Part shown: piece after piece, positions 33,650-42,470 of the stretch | Position numbering within the stretch: position 1 is the first letter of the stretch | Layout of the letters: each line of letters opens with the position of its first letter | Origin: B10-G9 sp964627755 | GTDB lineage: Bacteria > Chloroflexota > Anaerolineae > Anaerolineales > UBA11858 | Assembly: GCA_964627755.1 (NCBI GenBank) | Contig: CAZVIH010000073.1 | Span: forward strand, 1-42,517 | Direction of reading: 5' to 3' | Length of the DNA stretch: 42,517 nucleotides | Notes under the pieces: model-generated | Told to the model about the DNA's origin: nothing | The model's database searches: none | The model's input: the letters and a program-made list of their open reading frames with translations, nothing else | Position numbers and translations under genes: made by a program

Positions 33650-34479
33650 GCTTCCTGGAGTTCTCCCCCCGCCCATATTAAACCTTCAACCCTGGTTTCC
33701 AAATTCAATAACTGCCCGATAATTCTCTTTAACTCTGCCGGATCTCCACTGGTGAGGAATTTAGTCTGGCCATTTCCACCTCCATTATTCAGGAGATCAT
33801 ACTCAGCCAGCAGCCTGCCTGCTTGCCGTGCTACGGCTGGGGCAGGATCAATCACCTGAACATCTTCTCCTACGATCTCCCGAATCAGAGGGATCACAAA
33901 AGGATAATGAGTACAGCCCATCACGACCTCATCTACACCTTGGTCCAGCATCGGATAAAGAGCCAGCTCCAGAATCTCCCTGGTCCGGGGATGGTCAATT
34001 TTGCCCTCCTCAATGAGCTCCACAAGCCCGGGGCAGGTATCCGGCAGGATCTTGACCCCCTTTGCGAATTTTTCCACTGTGGATGCATAAAGGGTGCCCT
34101 GGAAAGTGGCTGGCGTAGCCAAAACTCCCACGATACCGGTGCTGGTCTCTTCTGCTGCCGGCTTAACCGCAGGTTCCATACCAACAAAAGGCAGGGCAGG
34201 ATAAGATTTCCTGAGAACTTCCAGAGCCACAGCAGAGGCAGTATTACAGGCGAGAATAATCAGTTTGACTTTTTTATTCAGGAAGTATTGGACAATCCCT
34301 TCTGAAAAACCCAGGACCTCTTCCCGGGTTCGGATGCCGTAGGGCACATGGGCTTGATCGGCGAAATACAATAGATCTTCCGAGGGAAATTGCCTCTGGA
34401 CTTCCTTTAATACAGAAAGTCCGCCTACCCCGGAATCAAAAATGCCTATCGGTCTGTGATATTTTTTTATTCTATCCAT
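33646..34479 (-). CDS. murI: Glutamate racemase
   Basis: MurI makes D-glutamate for peptidoglycan. The 277-residue cofactor-free racemase has IGIFDSGVGGLSVL at the start, LACNTASAVAL (first catalytic Cys) and VMGCTHYPFVIP (second catalytic Cys). The ATG at 34479 is chosen because the protein then begins MDRIKKYHRPIGIFDSG, and it lies one base after the stop of the upstream glycosidase-fold gene. A longer frame to 34560 overlaps that gene. The two catalytic Cys are intact. Confidence 0.93.
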   Translation of the reverse strand: MDRIKKYHRPIGIFDSGVGGLSVLKEVQRQFPSEDLLYFADQAHVPYGIRTREEVLGFSEGIVQYFLNKKVKLIILACNTASAVALEVLRKSYPALPFVGMEPAVKPAAEETSTGIVGVLATPATFQGTLYASTVEKFAKGVKILPDTCPGLVELIEEGKIDHPRTREILELALYPMLDQGVDEVVMGCTHYPFVIPLIREIVGEDVQVIDPAPAVARQAGRLLAEYDLLNNGGGNGQTKFLTSGDPAELKRIIGQLLNLETRVEGLIWAGGELQEA

Positions 34480-34480
34480 C

Positions 34481-36001
34481 TCAGGGAATACTCTCCAAAT
34501 AATTGGCTGTCTCTTCCTGGAACGCAAACCAGGCCAATTTGGGTGTGCCATCATTTTCACGCAAACCCAGATAATTCAAAAAATCTACAAAGATCCTCAT
34601 AAAATCTTTATCCTCAATCATGTACGAATCATTCGGGAGGAAAGTCAAAGCTGCATCATAGGAATTTTCCAACTTGCTGTCATGTAGGTCAAACCAGGAA
34701 ATGAACTCGATCTGGTCCCTATGCAAGGAGAGAAGCCGAAAGGCTTCACGTAGAAAAGTTTCCTGATCTTCCTGAGTGCCAGAGAGACTTTCTGCAGTAT
34801 TCCAGCCCAATTCCACAAACGCCACCGGCTTGTCCCCCGCCAGATCGAGGACCTGATCTAGATAGCTTTCCAATTCGGCCGGGTTGCGATCAAACTGGAA
34901 TCCCTGACTGTACAGGTATAAAGTAAGAGGCAGGAAATCTCCCAGGTCCAATTCTTGGATGATATCAATTGAATTGGATGTTTCGGCATCATGGTAAGCG
35001 AAACTCATACCAACCTTGAGATCCGGATATTTTTCCTTGATGGCGTTTTGGACTGAAAGGAAAAAGGTCTTATAAGCAGGAATCTCATCCCTGTGTGAGA
35101 CAAAATAATCATTAACCTCATTGCCAATACTGAGATACTGGACGGGATAACGCTCCAGAACATCAAGGATGAAATCAGTAAAACGCTGGATGAACTCCGG
35201 ATCGTCAAAGGCTTTATCTCTCAGATCCTCCGGCATTGAACCCCGCAGTGCTGTGTGGATAACATTTACAACCAGGGATACCTCAAACCCTTCATGGAAC
35301 CTGTAACCCATCAAGGCATCATTCCATTCCCAGACCCTTTCTCCGGGTATTCCTTCCACTTCTCCCCACTGAATATAACTATGTAAAACCTGGACACCAT
35401 TTTCTTTGGCCATCCGCAAAGCCGGATAGTATCCCACCCAGAAATCATCCTCGGCAGGATTTACCATCATGCCGATCTTTCCAGTTTTAAGATCAGGAAC
35501 CTGGAACTCATCCTGACAGCTGGTGGAAGTTAATACTTGCTCAAACAGATCTGAATTCTGGACAGTATTTCTGCCACCGGTCACCAGCGCATAAGTATAT
35601 CCCTGGCAATAGTCCAATACTGCCTGGAGGCGCATGGTCTGATTATCTTCCCGGGTGGTGAATTCAAAAAACGGTTTGCCATCCAGCTCTCCCTGCTGGA
35701 CAAGGTAGGCGTTGTTATCCTCTTCTATATATGCCAGGAACTGGTTCGCAAAAATTTCCGGTAAATTCTGGTAGCGGTTGATGCTGATAAACTGTCCATC
35801 CTTTACCACCAGATACAGGGCATCTGGATCTATCTCCGAAGCCTCCTCCCAGTTGGGCAGCACAGCCTCGTAATATCCATCTCGGAAGAACTCAAATGAA
35901 AAATTCTCCTCTGGTGTTTCCTGGGGGTGGATTACAACACCTCCGCAAGAACTGGTCAGGGCAGCCATAAGAATCAAAACAAAAACGAATCTGGTTCTCA
36001 T
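34481..36001 (-). CDS. Lipoprotein with a glycoside-hydrolase (clan A TIM-barrel) domain
   Basis: A 506-residue exported lipoprotein (LTSSC, Cys19). After a first domain of about 150 residues, a TIM-barrel of glycosidase type spans about 175-500: YLSIGNEVNDYF with the acid/base Glu (E294) and VAFVELGWNTAE with the nucleophile Glu (E397), separated by about 100 residues as in clan GH-A. The family and substrate are not recognised. The promoter TATAAT ends six bases before the ATG, so it looks leaderless. It is one base from murI. Confidence 0.72.
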   Translation of the reverse strand: MRTRFVFVLILMAALTSSCGGVVIHPQETPEENFSFEFFRDGYYEAVLPNWEEASEIDPDALYLVVKDGQFISINRYQNLPEIFANQFLAYIEEDNNAYLVQQGELDGKPFFEFTTREDNQTMRLQAVLDYCQGYTYALVTGGRNTVQNSDLFEQVLTSTSCQDEFQVPDLKTGKIGMMVNPAEDDFWVGYYPALRMAKENGVQVLHSYIQWGEVEGIPGERVWEWNDALMGYRFHEGFEVSLVVNVIHTALRGSMPEDLRDKAFDDPEFIQRFTDFILDVLERYPVQYLSIGNEVNDYFVSHRDEIPAYKTFFLSVQNAIKEKYPDLKVGMSFAYHDAETSNSIDIIQELDLGDFLPLTLYLYSQGFQFDRNPAELESYLDQVLDLAGDKPVAFVELGWNTAESLSGTQEDQETFLREAFRLLSLHRDQIEFISWFDLHDSKLENSYDAALTFLPNDSYMIEDKDFMRIFVDFLNYLGLRENDGTPKLAWFAFQEETANYLESIP

Positions 36002-36007
36002 GTTTTC

Positions 36008-36013
36008 ATTATA
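36008..36013 (-). promoter_or_regulatory. -10 element (TATAAT) six bases before the start codon
   Basis: The minus strand reads TGAGTATAATGAAAACATG. The hexamer ends six bases before the ATG at 36001 with no ribosome binding site, consistent with leaderless translation. Confidence 0.65.
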
Positions 36014-36045
36014 CTCAGGTTTTCAGGAGGCTATCCCCTGGCTTA

Positions 36046-36076
36046 AAACAAAAAGGGCATAGAAATTTCTATGCCC
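36046..36076 (-). terminator. Intrinsic terminator after rplS
   Basis: GGGCATAGAAA and TTTCTATGCCC (36055-36076) form a perfect 11-bp palindrome, followed on the minus strand by TTTTTGTTTT. It lies 24 bases past the rplS stop. Confidence 0.9.
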
Positions 36077-36100
36077 TGGTTTATTTTTAGATCGTTCCGG

Positions 36101-36451
36101 TCAGGATGTAAATTTCTGGCGGAGTTTCGCTTTTTTACCACTGCGTTCGCGCAGGAAATACAGCCTTGAGCGGCGGTGGTGGCCCTGGCTCTGAACAGTC
36201 ACTTTTTCCACAATCGGGGACCGGGTCAGGAAAGTTCGTTCAACACCGATGCCATTGCTGGCAACCCTTCTGACCGTGAAACTTTCGCTATTTCCTATAC
36301 CATGGATCCGGATGATAACACCTTTGAACTGCTGGATACGTTCATTGTCGCCTTCTTTGATGCGAACAAAAACAGTAACTGTATCCCCAGTTTGGATTTC
36401 GGGTACATCGGGGTTTTTTTGCGTTTCTAACGCCTTGATGAGATCGGTCAT
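36101..36451 (-). CDS. rplS: 50S ribosomal protein L19
   Basis: L19 sits at the interface of the 30S and 50S subunits. The 116-residue protein has the standard pattern VFVRIKEGDNERIQQFKGVII, FTVRRVASNGIGVER and SPIVEKV, with a basic C-terminus. AAGGA lies nine bases before the ATG. It stands alone here; trmD and rpsP are not adjacent. A strong terminator follows. Confidence 0.95.
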   Translation of the reverse strand: MTDLIKALETQKNPDVPEIQTGDTVTVFVRIKEGDNERIQQFKGVIIRIHGIGNSESFTVRRVASNGIGVERTFLTRSPIVEKVTVQSQGHHRRSRLYFLRERSGKKAKLRQKFTS

Positions 36452-36568
36452 CCTATAATTCCTTCTTTGTTAATCAGTAATCTTTATTACTTTTATTTGA
36501 TTATTTAACACGGCTGGTGATTATAACACGCCGCCATTGATTTGGGAAGGAAGATGAGGTCATCCAGT

Positions 36569-37906
36569 CTAGGGTCCCTGGATTTCTTCCAGCAATGCCG
36601 CCAGGGCCGCCGTTGGCTCAAGCTGATCTTTTAATACACTGATCACCGCATCACGAATCTCCGGCCCGAGATCATTCAGAAGATCACTCCCAGGCAAAAG
36701 CACTGCCGAAGGCAGCAACTGCTGCAAGGTAGTGAAGTAAGTTGTCTCTGACCATTTATCCAGTCCGGAAGGTCTTACGGGCAGATACCCCGCTTCAATT
36801 CCCCAGGTATTAAGATAACTTGCCTCAGTAAGGAATTCGACCAGTTCAACCACTTCATGTTCTGTTTCCATATTTGATGGGATTACACACCAAACCCAAC
36901 CATCCGCATAAGAAAAGGGTTTTGCTTCCTTGGTCGGTATGGCGACAAGAGAAGTGTTGGCTGATTCCGCGCTGAGTAGGATGGAACTCCATGTAATTGC
37001 CATGGTTGATTGGCGGTCCTCATAGGACTGCCAGGCTTGTTCATCAGTTTCAAATTGGGTTAACCAGTAAGGCATCACTCCGGCAGTCTGGGCTTCTTGG
37101 TAATAAGTTAACACGTCCAGAAGGGATTTCTCCTGGATCAATGTTCCTTCGCTGGTACCCGGAAATTCCCCTGAAAGACTCTGATAAAGAGCCAGCGTGA
37201 CCACGCTGCGGGGATCTGAAGCGGGAAAAGCCAATATTTTCTGAGCAGCGATCACAGCATCCCAATCAGGAGGAGGAAGCTCTCCCGTATCATCCTTATA
37301 AGCCATGACCATCAGGTCGCCGGCAAAGGGGATACCAGCAAGCTCTTCATTAATGCGGGCCAGATCCAGGGCATAGTCATACCAATCATTCTCCACCATA
37401 GATTCAGTAATCCCATCCAGAGGCAGTATCAAACCAGCGTCGAAAGCCTGCTCCACCAGCGAACGGGGTAAAGCTACCAGGTCCGGCATGATAATAGGAG
37501 CAGCAGAATCCGTAATCTGAAGGGATTCCAAGATACCAAAATCACCTGCGATTGGTTTGATACGAACTTGAATCTCTATCTGAGGACGTCTGGTGGCGAA
37601 CTCATCCAGGCGAGACAAGAACAGATTTCCAGCGGTAGTAGCTGCGGTAGGATCAAACTGCGGCGGGACCCATACAATTAACCGTCGGGATTGAACAGTT
37701 GGGATATTTGGCGTCGCAGAAGCCTTGGGTGTTGCTGAGACCGCAGTTGCCAGGGGGATTTCCGTTGCAGAATTGGAAGGGAATATCCCTCCCAGATCAG
37801 GGAAATTACATGATGAGACACCAATGATCAGCAAGCCAATAATGACCAAGCCTAGTATCAATCTCAAGAAGGTTCTATTTCTACTGTAATTCTCAGGTTT
37901 TTTCAT
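36569..37906 (-). CDS. Extracellular solute-binding lipoprotein (sugar ABC transporter type)
   Basis: A 445-residue lipoprotein (IGVSSC, Cys33) with a Pro/Thr/Ala-rich linker (ATAVSATPKASATPNIPT) and a family-1 type solute-binding fold: IVWVPPQFDP at the start, FLSRLDEFATRRPQIEIQV, IPFAGDLMVMAYKDD, ending DQLEPTAALAALLEEI, a usual tail. Permease and ATPase genes are not in the window. The substrate is unknown, possibly a carbohydrate. AAGG is seven bases before the ATG. Confidence 0.85.
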   Translation of the reverse strand: MKKPENYSRNRTFLRLILGLVIIGLLIIGVSSCNFPDLGGIFPSNSATEIPLATAVSATPKASATPNIPTVQSRRLIVWVPPQFDPTAATTAGNLFLSRLDEFATRRPQIEIQVRIKPIAGDFGILESLQITDSAAPIIMPDLVALPRSLVEQAFDAGLILPLDGITESMVENDWYDYALDLARINEELAGIPFAGDLMVMAYKDDTGELPPPDWDAVIAAQKILAFPASDPRSVVTLALYQSLSGEFPGTSEGTLIQEKSLLDVLTYYQEAQTAGVMPYWLTQFETDEQAWQSYEDRQSTMAITWSSILLSAESANTSLVAIPTKEAKPFSYADGWVWCVIPSNMETEHEVVELVEFLTEASYLNTWGIEAGYLPVRPSGLDKWSETTYFTTLQQLLPSAVLLPGSDLLNDLGPEIRDAVISVLKDQLEPTAALAALLEEIQGP

Positions 37907-38028
37907 GATTAACCTTATATTTTCAAAGAAATCACATTAAACCACAGTTTTTTCGAGAAAATATTGTATTTGTATGAAATTAACAATTCAATGATAAGGG
38001 CAAATCCAGAAAAAAGACTGCCTAAGGA

Positions 38029-38433
38029 TCAAATATCAGATGTTGCGGTCGGTAAAGGTGGCGGTTCTGTTGTTGCGGGTTGGGTTTGGGTATTGGTGGA
38101 GGTTGCTGTAGGCGTGAAAGTATTGGTTGGCTGGGGAGTTGAGGTGGGAGTATCAGTTGAGGTGGGAGTTGCGGTCCTGGTGGGTGTAATTGTAGGTGTA
38201 TTTGTAGGTGTAAAGGTAGGAAAGCGAGTAGGTATTATTGGTGCTGGCGTGTTGGTAAAGATTGGGGTCGCTGTGTAAGTGGCGGTGGAAGGGATCCTGG
38301 CTGTGGGAGTAGGTTGATTTTTGCGGTTTATAGAGACAAAAGTATATCCCAGGGCATAACAAGGGATAGTAAGCCCAATCAAGGCTAAAAAAATGATTTG
38401 AAGTCGTTGATGTTTCTGGTTAGGAGTTCTCAT
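38029..38433 (-). CDS. Thr/Pro-rich low-complexity secreted or anchored protein
   Basis: A 134-residue protein: a short basic start, one hydrophobic segment (about 12-30, IIFLALIGLTIPCYALG), then about 90 residues dominated by Thr and Pro (TPTNTPTITPTRTATPT). Such linkers are common in Anaerolineae surface proteins, so this may be a cut-down surface protein with no folded domain. The plus-strand Val/Gly-rich frame 37964-38278 is its shadow. No ribosome binding site is visible before the ATG. Strand choice is reasoned, not proven. Confidence 0.5.
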   Translation of the reverse strand: MRTPNQKHQRLQIIFLALIGLTIPCYALGYTFVSINRKNQPTPTARIPSTATYTATPIFTNTPAPIIPTRFPTFTPTNTPTITPTRTATPTSTDTPTSTPQPTNTFTPTATSTNTQTQPATTEPPPLPTATSDI

Positions 38434-38616
38434 AAATTATTATTCTTAGTGACCCGGAGCTTACAAACCCCTCACAAAATATCATTATTTGCCTACTGAA
38501 ATAAGGGTATTGTATAATCCAATATATTATAGTGTAAATCCCTAAATTGGTTTAAAATCCACCATAACAGGTATTTAGCTGAATAGACACAAACGTTTTG
38601 GATAGAGAATTCAATT

Positions 38617-39333
38617 ATGACCTTACCGATCCGTATCACAACTTTGTTTTTTGACCTTGATGGCACATTGATCCATCAAAATCCTTCCTCCCTGGATCTC
38701 CTTTTTACAATTCTGGAAGAACATCTGGTGCCAGTCATGTCAACCGCGCACCGGGAAACCCAGCAATTCATGTTCCGCTATTGGGCAAAATCAGAAGAAT
38801 TGAAACAGGATCAGAAAATGTATGGCGAATTAACTGATGAATTCTGGCTCCATTACCTGAAACGGAAATTGTGGGCTGCTGGCTTGACAGAATTACAAAC
38901 AACAGATCTGGCACCGGTAATTCAGAAAGAACTGCTCGAACGTTATAAACCCGAGGTATTGATTTTGGATGATGTTCGCCCCACTCTAAAAAAACTTCGC
39001 GGATTAGGATACAAAATGGGCCTGATCAGTAATAGACCCAATCCCATCGAATCCGAGGTGAAGGAAATTGGATTTGAATCCTATTTTGATTTTTGCTTCA
39101 CGTCTGGTGATGTTCAAGTAGCAAAACCCGATCCGAAGATCTTTGAACATGCTCTCTATCTGGCGGATAGCAGCCCTAATATTTCTGCCTATATAGGGGA
39201 TAATTATTATACTGATATCATAGGCGCCCAGAACGCTGGCATTTATCCTGTTTTATTTGACCCAGATAATATATTCCCGAATGCTGAGTGCCAAATAATC
39301 ACAAAAATAGGCGATCTGGTATCCGGTATCTAA
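38617..39333 (+). CDS. HAD-family hydrolase (phosphatase)
   Basis: A 238-residue HAD phosphatase with all four motifs: FFDLDGTL (nucleophile Asp), LISNRP (Ser), KPDPKIF (Lys) and GDNYYTDIIGA (Asp pair). The cap is helical (type C1), as in phosphoglycolate phosphatase or pyrimidine nucleotidase-like members. The substrate is unknown. It converges on the MscS gene with a gap of five bases. A TATAAT stands about 100 bases upstream at 38513-38518. Confidence 0.88.
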   Translation: MTLPIRITTLFFDLDGTLIHQNPSSLDLLFTILEEHLVPVMSTAHRETQQFMFRYWAKSEELKQDQKMYGELTDEFWLHYLKRKLWAAGLTELQTTDLAPVIQKELLERYKPEVLILDDVRPTLKKLRGLGYKMGLISNRPNPIESEVKEIGFESYFDFCFTSGDVQVAKPDPKIFEHALYLADSSPNISAYIGDNYYTDIIGAQNAGIYPVLFDPDNIFPNAECQIITKIGDLVSGI

Positions 39334-39338
39334 CTCCA

Positions 39339-40394
39339 CTATCCTTCACTTTCCAGCATAATGGTTTGGGTAGGATAAGCAAATTCAATCCCTTCTTCTT
39401 CAAATCTTTGATAGATTTCCAGATTAATGACCTGTTGAATATCCATGTAGGTGGCATATTCTTGCTGTAAAACATAATACACTACACTGTAATCCAGGGA
39501 ATAATCACCCAGAGTCTTTAAATGGGCTCGTTCAAAATCGGCATTCTCAATTGGAGTTATGATATCTTCAATTATGCTGGGGATCTTCTTCAATTTTTCG
39601 ACCGGGGTTCCATAGATCACCCCTATAATAAATGAGATCCGTCTCTTTTCGAGTCTTTTATAATTTCTGATCCTGCTGTTGAGAAGATCAGTGTTGGAAA
39701 AAATCAACTCCTCACCAGATAGACTTCTGACCCGAGTGCTTTTTAGGCCGATGTCCTCCACGTCTCCCTCAAAATCATCAACCACGATAAAATCTCCGAT
39801 CACAAATGGTTTATCGAAGGTTATCGATAGTGAGGCAAATAAGTCCCCCAGAATATTCTGCAGCGCCAGGGCAACAGCGATGCCGCCAATCCCCAAGCTG
39901 GCCACCAGACTGCTGATTTTCACATCCAGATTATCCAGAATGATCAATGCCAGAATGACCCACAGGGCGATCTTAATGATCAGACCCAGGGCGTTCATGG
40001 TGGTAGCGTCCTCTCCTTGATCCTCCTCGATCTTTGATGTTACCCCGCGTTCGATATATAAAGAGATCACACCCGTCCCCCAGAAACCCACTTGTAGAAC
40101 CAAAAACAACTGGACGATCCTGTTAAACCAGATCTGGATATCTGATGGGAAGGTTAAAACCATTGATCCGGCCCATAATGCCAGGGCTAGCAAGCTGAAC
40201 CAGCGGGTTTGAGACAAAATGGGAATCAGGTAATCATCCAGATTCGTTTTGGACCTTTTGACCAGACTGCCTACCCGGTGTTTAAGGATCTTCTTGAATA
40301 CTAGCAGCACCAGGTACGATCCCAGGGTTATTCCCAGGGCAATCAGCCAGGACTGAATTGAATTTTTAAGGATCTCTTTTTCTAAAAAACCCAT
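39339..40394 (-). CDS. Mechanosensitive ion channel of the MscS family
   Basis: A 351-residue membrane protein: several N-terminal helices, then the pore-lining helix and beta domain of MscS: SLVASLGIGGIAVALALQNILGD, KPFVIGDFIVV, GDVEDIGLKSTRVRS and FSNTDLLNSRIRNY. It should open on hypo-osmotic shock. The ATG at 40394 has GGAAGG five bases upstream; a GTG one codon earlier is possible. The stop of the AAC(3)-like gene overlaps this start (TGATG), so they are co-transcribed. Confidence 0.92.
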   Translation of the reverse strand: MGFLEKEILKNSIQSWLIALGITLGSYLVLLVFKKILKHRVGSLVKRSKTNLDDYLIPILSQTRWFSLLALALWAGSMVLTFPSDIQIWFNRIVQLFLVLQVGFWGTGVISLYIERGVTSKIEEDQGEDATTMNALGLIIKIALWVILALIILDNLDVKISSLVASLGIGGIAVALALQNILGDLFASLSITFDKPFVIGDFIVVDDFEGDVEDIGLKSTRVRSLSGEELIFSNTDLLNSRIRNYKRLEKRRISFIIGVIYGTPVEKLKKIPSIIEDIITPIENADFERAHLKTLGDYSLDYSVVYYVLQQEYATYMDIQQVINLEIYQRFEEEGIEFAYPTQTIMLESEG

Positions 40395-41230
40395 CACGGC
40401 CTTCCTTTCTTAATATCCAGATTATCTTTCATCCATTTGACGGCAAAATCCACCAGTTCAGCCTGCTGGATCAATAGACAATCCGCCATCCCGATCTTCC
40501 CCATTGTAAACTTTCCACCCACCTCTTGGTAGGCCTTTCCAATTTTATCAAAATCCTCACTGTGTTCCTGCCAATCACGAACCTTGACCCACTGTCGTTT
40601 CCCATCCCTCAGAACTGGAGCGCCTTGTTGGATCTCTTTTTTACCTTTGAAATCCGCGCGGTGCTCGGCCAGGTGCAGGCTTGTATTATTATCATGTCCA
40701 ACCCCAAGCAGCAAGATCCATCCGCCCAGATCATAGATCCTGGCCAGGGGGGAATCCTCACCCAGACCAAAATCCAGGGAATGATTCTCAGTGATCAGGG
40801 AAGCGAACTTTCCCCAGGCAGCAAATGACATTTGAGGATGATTACTTCTTAATACGTTCCGCTGACTCCGGAATGTTTCGGCAATCCTGCCCATTGTTCT
40901 TGTTGGAGTGATCTCCGGGTCGAAAGCCGGTAAGGTCTGGCGGATGATTTCCTTCCAATCCTCCGGGACCGGTGGATTGGACCATTCTTCCGGATCTGAG
41001 AGATCACCGGTATGCGTTGGCATCACCAGCGTCCCCTCTTTCCCAAGCACCTCTTCCAGAGCCTGGATTACCGCTACAGCCCCTCCGCTGACCCAGCCCA
41101 TCTTGCTGAGAGATGTATGTACTATCAGCACCATACCTGGTTTCACACCAATCGCTTCCAGATCCCTCTTAATGGACTCTATAGTAATTGGTCCACCTTT
41201 CGTATTCTTGATCACATCCGCTTCACTCAT
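40394..41230 (-). CDS. Aminoglycoside 3-N-acetyltransferase family protein (AAC(3)/YokD-like)
   Basis: A 278-residue protein with the AAC(3) pattern: VLIVHTSLSKMGWVSGG, GTLVMPTHTGDLSDP, TPTRTMGRIAETFR, SNHPQMSFAAWG and LLLGVGHDNNTSLHLAEHRA (catalytic His region). Enzymes of this family acetylate aminoglycosides, but chromosomal members often have other acceptors, so resistance is not implied. Coupled to the MscS gene. Confidence 0.88.
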   Translation of the reverse strand: MSEADVIKNTKGGPITIESIKRDLEAIGVKPGMVLIVHTSLSKMGWVSGGAVAVIQALEEVLGKEGTLVMPTHTGDLSDPEEWSNPPVPEDWKEIIRQTLPAFDPEITPTRTMGRIAETFRSQRNVLRSNHPQMSFAAWGKFASLITENHSLDFGLGEDSPLARIYDLGGWILLLGVGHDNNTSLHLAEHRADFKGKKEIQQGAPVLRDGKRQWVKVRDWQEHSEDFDKIGKAYQEVGGKFTMGKIGMADCLLIQQAELVDFAVKWMKDNLDIKKGRP

Positions 41231-41373
41231 ATTTCTCCTAATAAATACGAAATCATCATACCAGAATTATAAATAAATCAGTTCCAAAACCATCCCTGGA
41301 ACTTAAGTTCTAAATTATCGCAAGTTTTCATAAATAAAAGGTCGAACATAATGAAACCTTGTTCAATCGATAG

Positions 41374-41382
41374 TGGTATAAC
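41374..41382 (+). promoter_or_regulatory. Extended -10 (TGGTATAAC) close to the start codon
   Basis: TGGTATAAC ends eight bases before the ATG at 41391, so transcription would start at or within about two bases of the codon. There is no ribosome binding site. This is another leaderless candidate. Confidence 0.6.
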
Positions 41383-41390
41383 TGATATTC

Positions 41391-42293
41391 ATGGAGGAAA
41401 AAAGAACCTTCTATCCCCCCAAACAGATGGGAACCATCGTTCACCTATTGCTAATGCTGATTTTTTCGGCCGCCGGAATTTGGGGTATATGGGGAGTCTC
41501 CAATGTCGAGGTTGCACCGCAATTATTACCCTATATCATCCTGATCATCCTCTTTTTAGCCACAGTCCCATACCTGATATACAGACTGTACGCCCTGCAC
41601 CGCTCCGAATATATTCTGGAGCGGGGAGGGATCAAATTGCATTGGGGCTGGCGGTCTGAAAGCCTTCCTATGGCAGAAGTGGATTGGGTTTACCGGGTGG
41701 AAGATCTGGAAACCGCCCCTCCACTCCCCATCATCCACTGGCCAGGAGCTGTCACTGGTGTGCGGCGTTTTCAGCGGGGACCTGAAGTGGAGTATCTGGC
41801 TTCCAGAACAAAAGGGTTGGTTATTATCGCCGTAGGTGAGAGATATTACGCTGTCTCTCCCAACCGGGTAAACGAATTTATGTCCACTTATATTGAACTC
41901 ACCGAGTTGGGAACGATCAGCCCCCTATCTCCAGAATCCGTTCAGCCAGCGTTAATCCTGACTGAAGTTATCAAAATCAAACCAATCCTTTGGATCTTGA
42001 TCAGCGGAGGTTTGTTAAATATCAGCCTGTTAATCTGGACCTTGCTGACGATCCCTTCCAGAGATCTGGTATCGCTGGGTTTTACTTCGGGAGGTATCCC
42101 TCACGAAGGTATGGACAGTGTTCGCCTGGTCTTATTTCCTATCATCAATACTACTGCCTACCTGGCTAATCTGATCCTGGGATTGTTTTTATTCAATAAT
42201 CAGGAAAATCGGTTCCTGGCCTATCTCTTATGGGGAAGCAGCATAGTGGTGGCGATCTTATTCCACATCGCTATGGTATTTATCCTCACCTAA
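41391..42293 (+). CDS. Membrane protein with a PH-like domain
   Basis: A 300-residue protein with two N-terminal helices (about 17-35 and 44-64), a soluble middle resembling bacterial PH domains (SEYILERGGIKLHWGWR, SLPMAEVDWVY), and C-terminal helices at about 200-220, 245-265 and 275-300. The assignment is pattern-based and the role is unknown. It appears leaderless. The downstream 177 bases carry DnaA-box-like repeats. Confidence 0.65.
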   Translation: MEEKRTFYPPKQMGTIVHLLLMLIFSAAGIWGIWGVSNVEVAPQLLPYIILIILFLATVPYLIYRLYALHRSEYILERGGIKLHWGWRSESLPMAEVDWVYRVEDLETAPPLPIIHWPGAVTGVRRFQRGPEVEYLASRTKGLVIIAVGERYYAVSPNRVNEFMSTYIELTELGTISPLSPESVQPALILTEVIKIKPILWILISGGLLNISLLIWTLLTIPSRDLVSLGFTSGGIPHEGMDSVRLVLFPIINTTAYLANLILGLFLFNNQENRFLAYLLWGSSIVVAILFHIAMVFILT

Positions 42294-42321
42294 TCCCCAT
42301 GGAATCCACGGATTTGGTAAC

Positions 42322-42375
42322 TTATCCACAGTTAAACATCTGTTATCCCCAGATTTATCCAGAACATTATCCAGA
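42322..42375 (+). promoter_or_regulatory. Cluster of four DnaA-box-like 9-mers
   Basis: On the plus strand TTATCCACA (42322-42330) is a perfect DnaA box, followed by TTATCCCCA (42343-42351), TTATCCAGA (42355-42363) and TTATCCAGA (42367-42375). All lie on the same strand and start 21, 12 and 12 bases apart. This may be part of an origin or a DnaA-controlled promoter of the following gene. Confidence 0.6.
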
Positions 42376-42470
42376 TGGAGAATTAACACCTTCTGTTCTT
42401 GGAGGGTCAATACCCGTTCAGGGAAAGATTTGGTACACTAGCTAGAGAAATCAAAACTGGCATTGGATTT

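Noticed and set aside
37964..38278. Val/Gly-rich plus-strand ORF of 104 residues
   Set aside because: It is the reverse frame of the Thr/Pro-rich coding sequence; the Val/Gly pattern follows from complementing the repeat codons, and the minus frame has a hydrophobic anchor.
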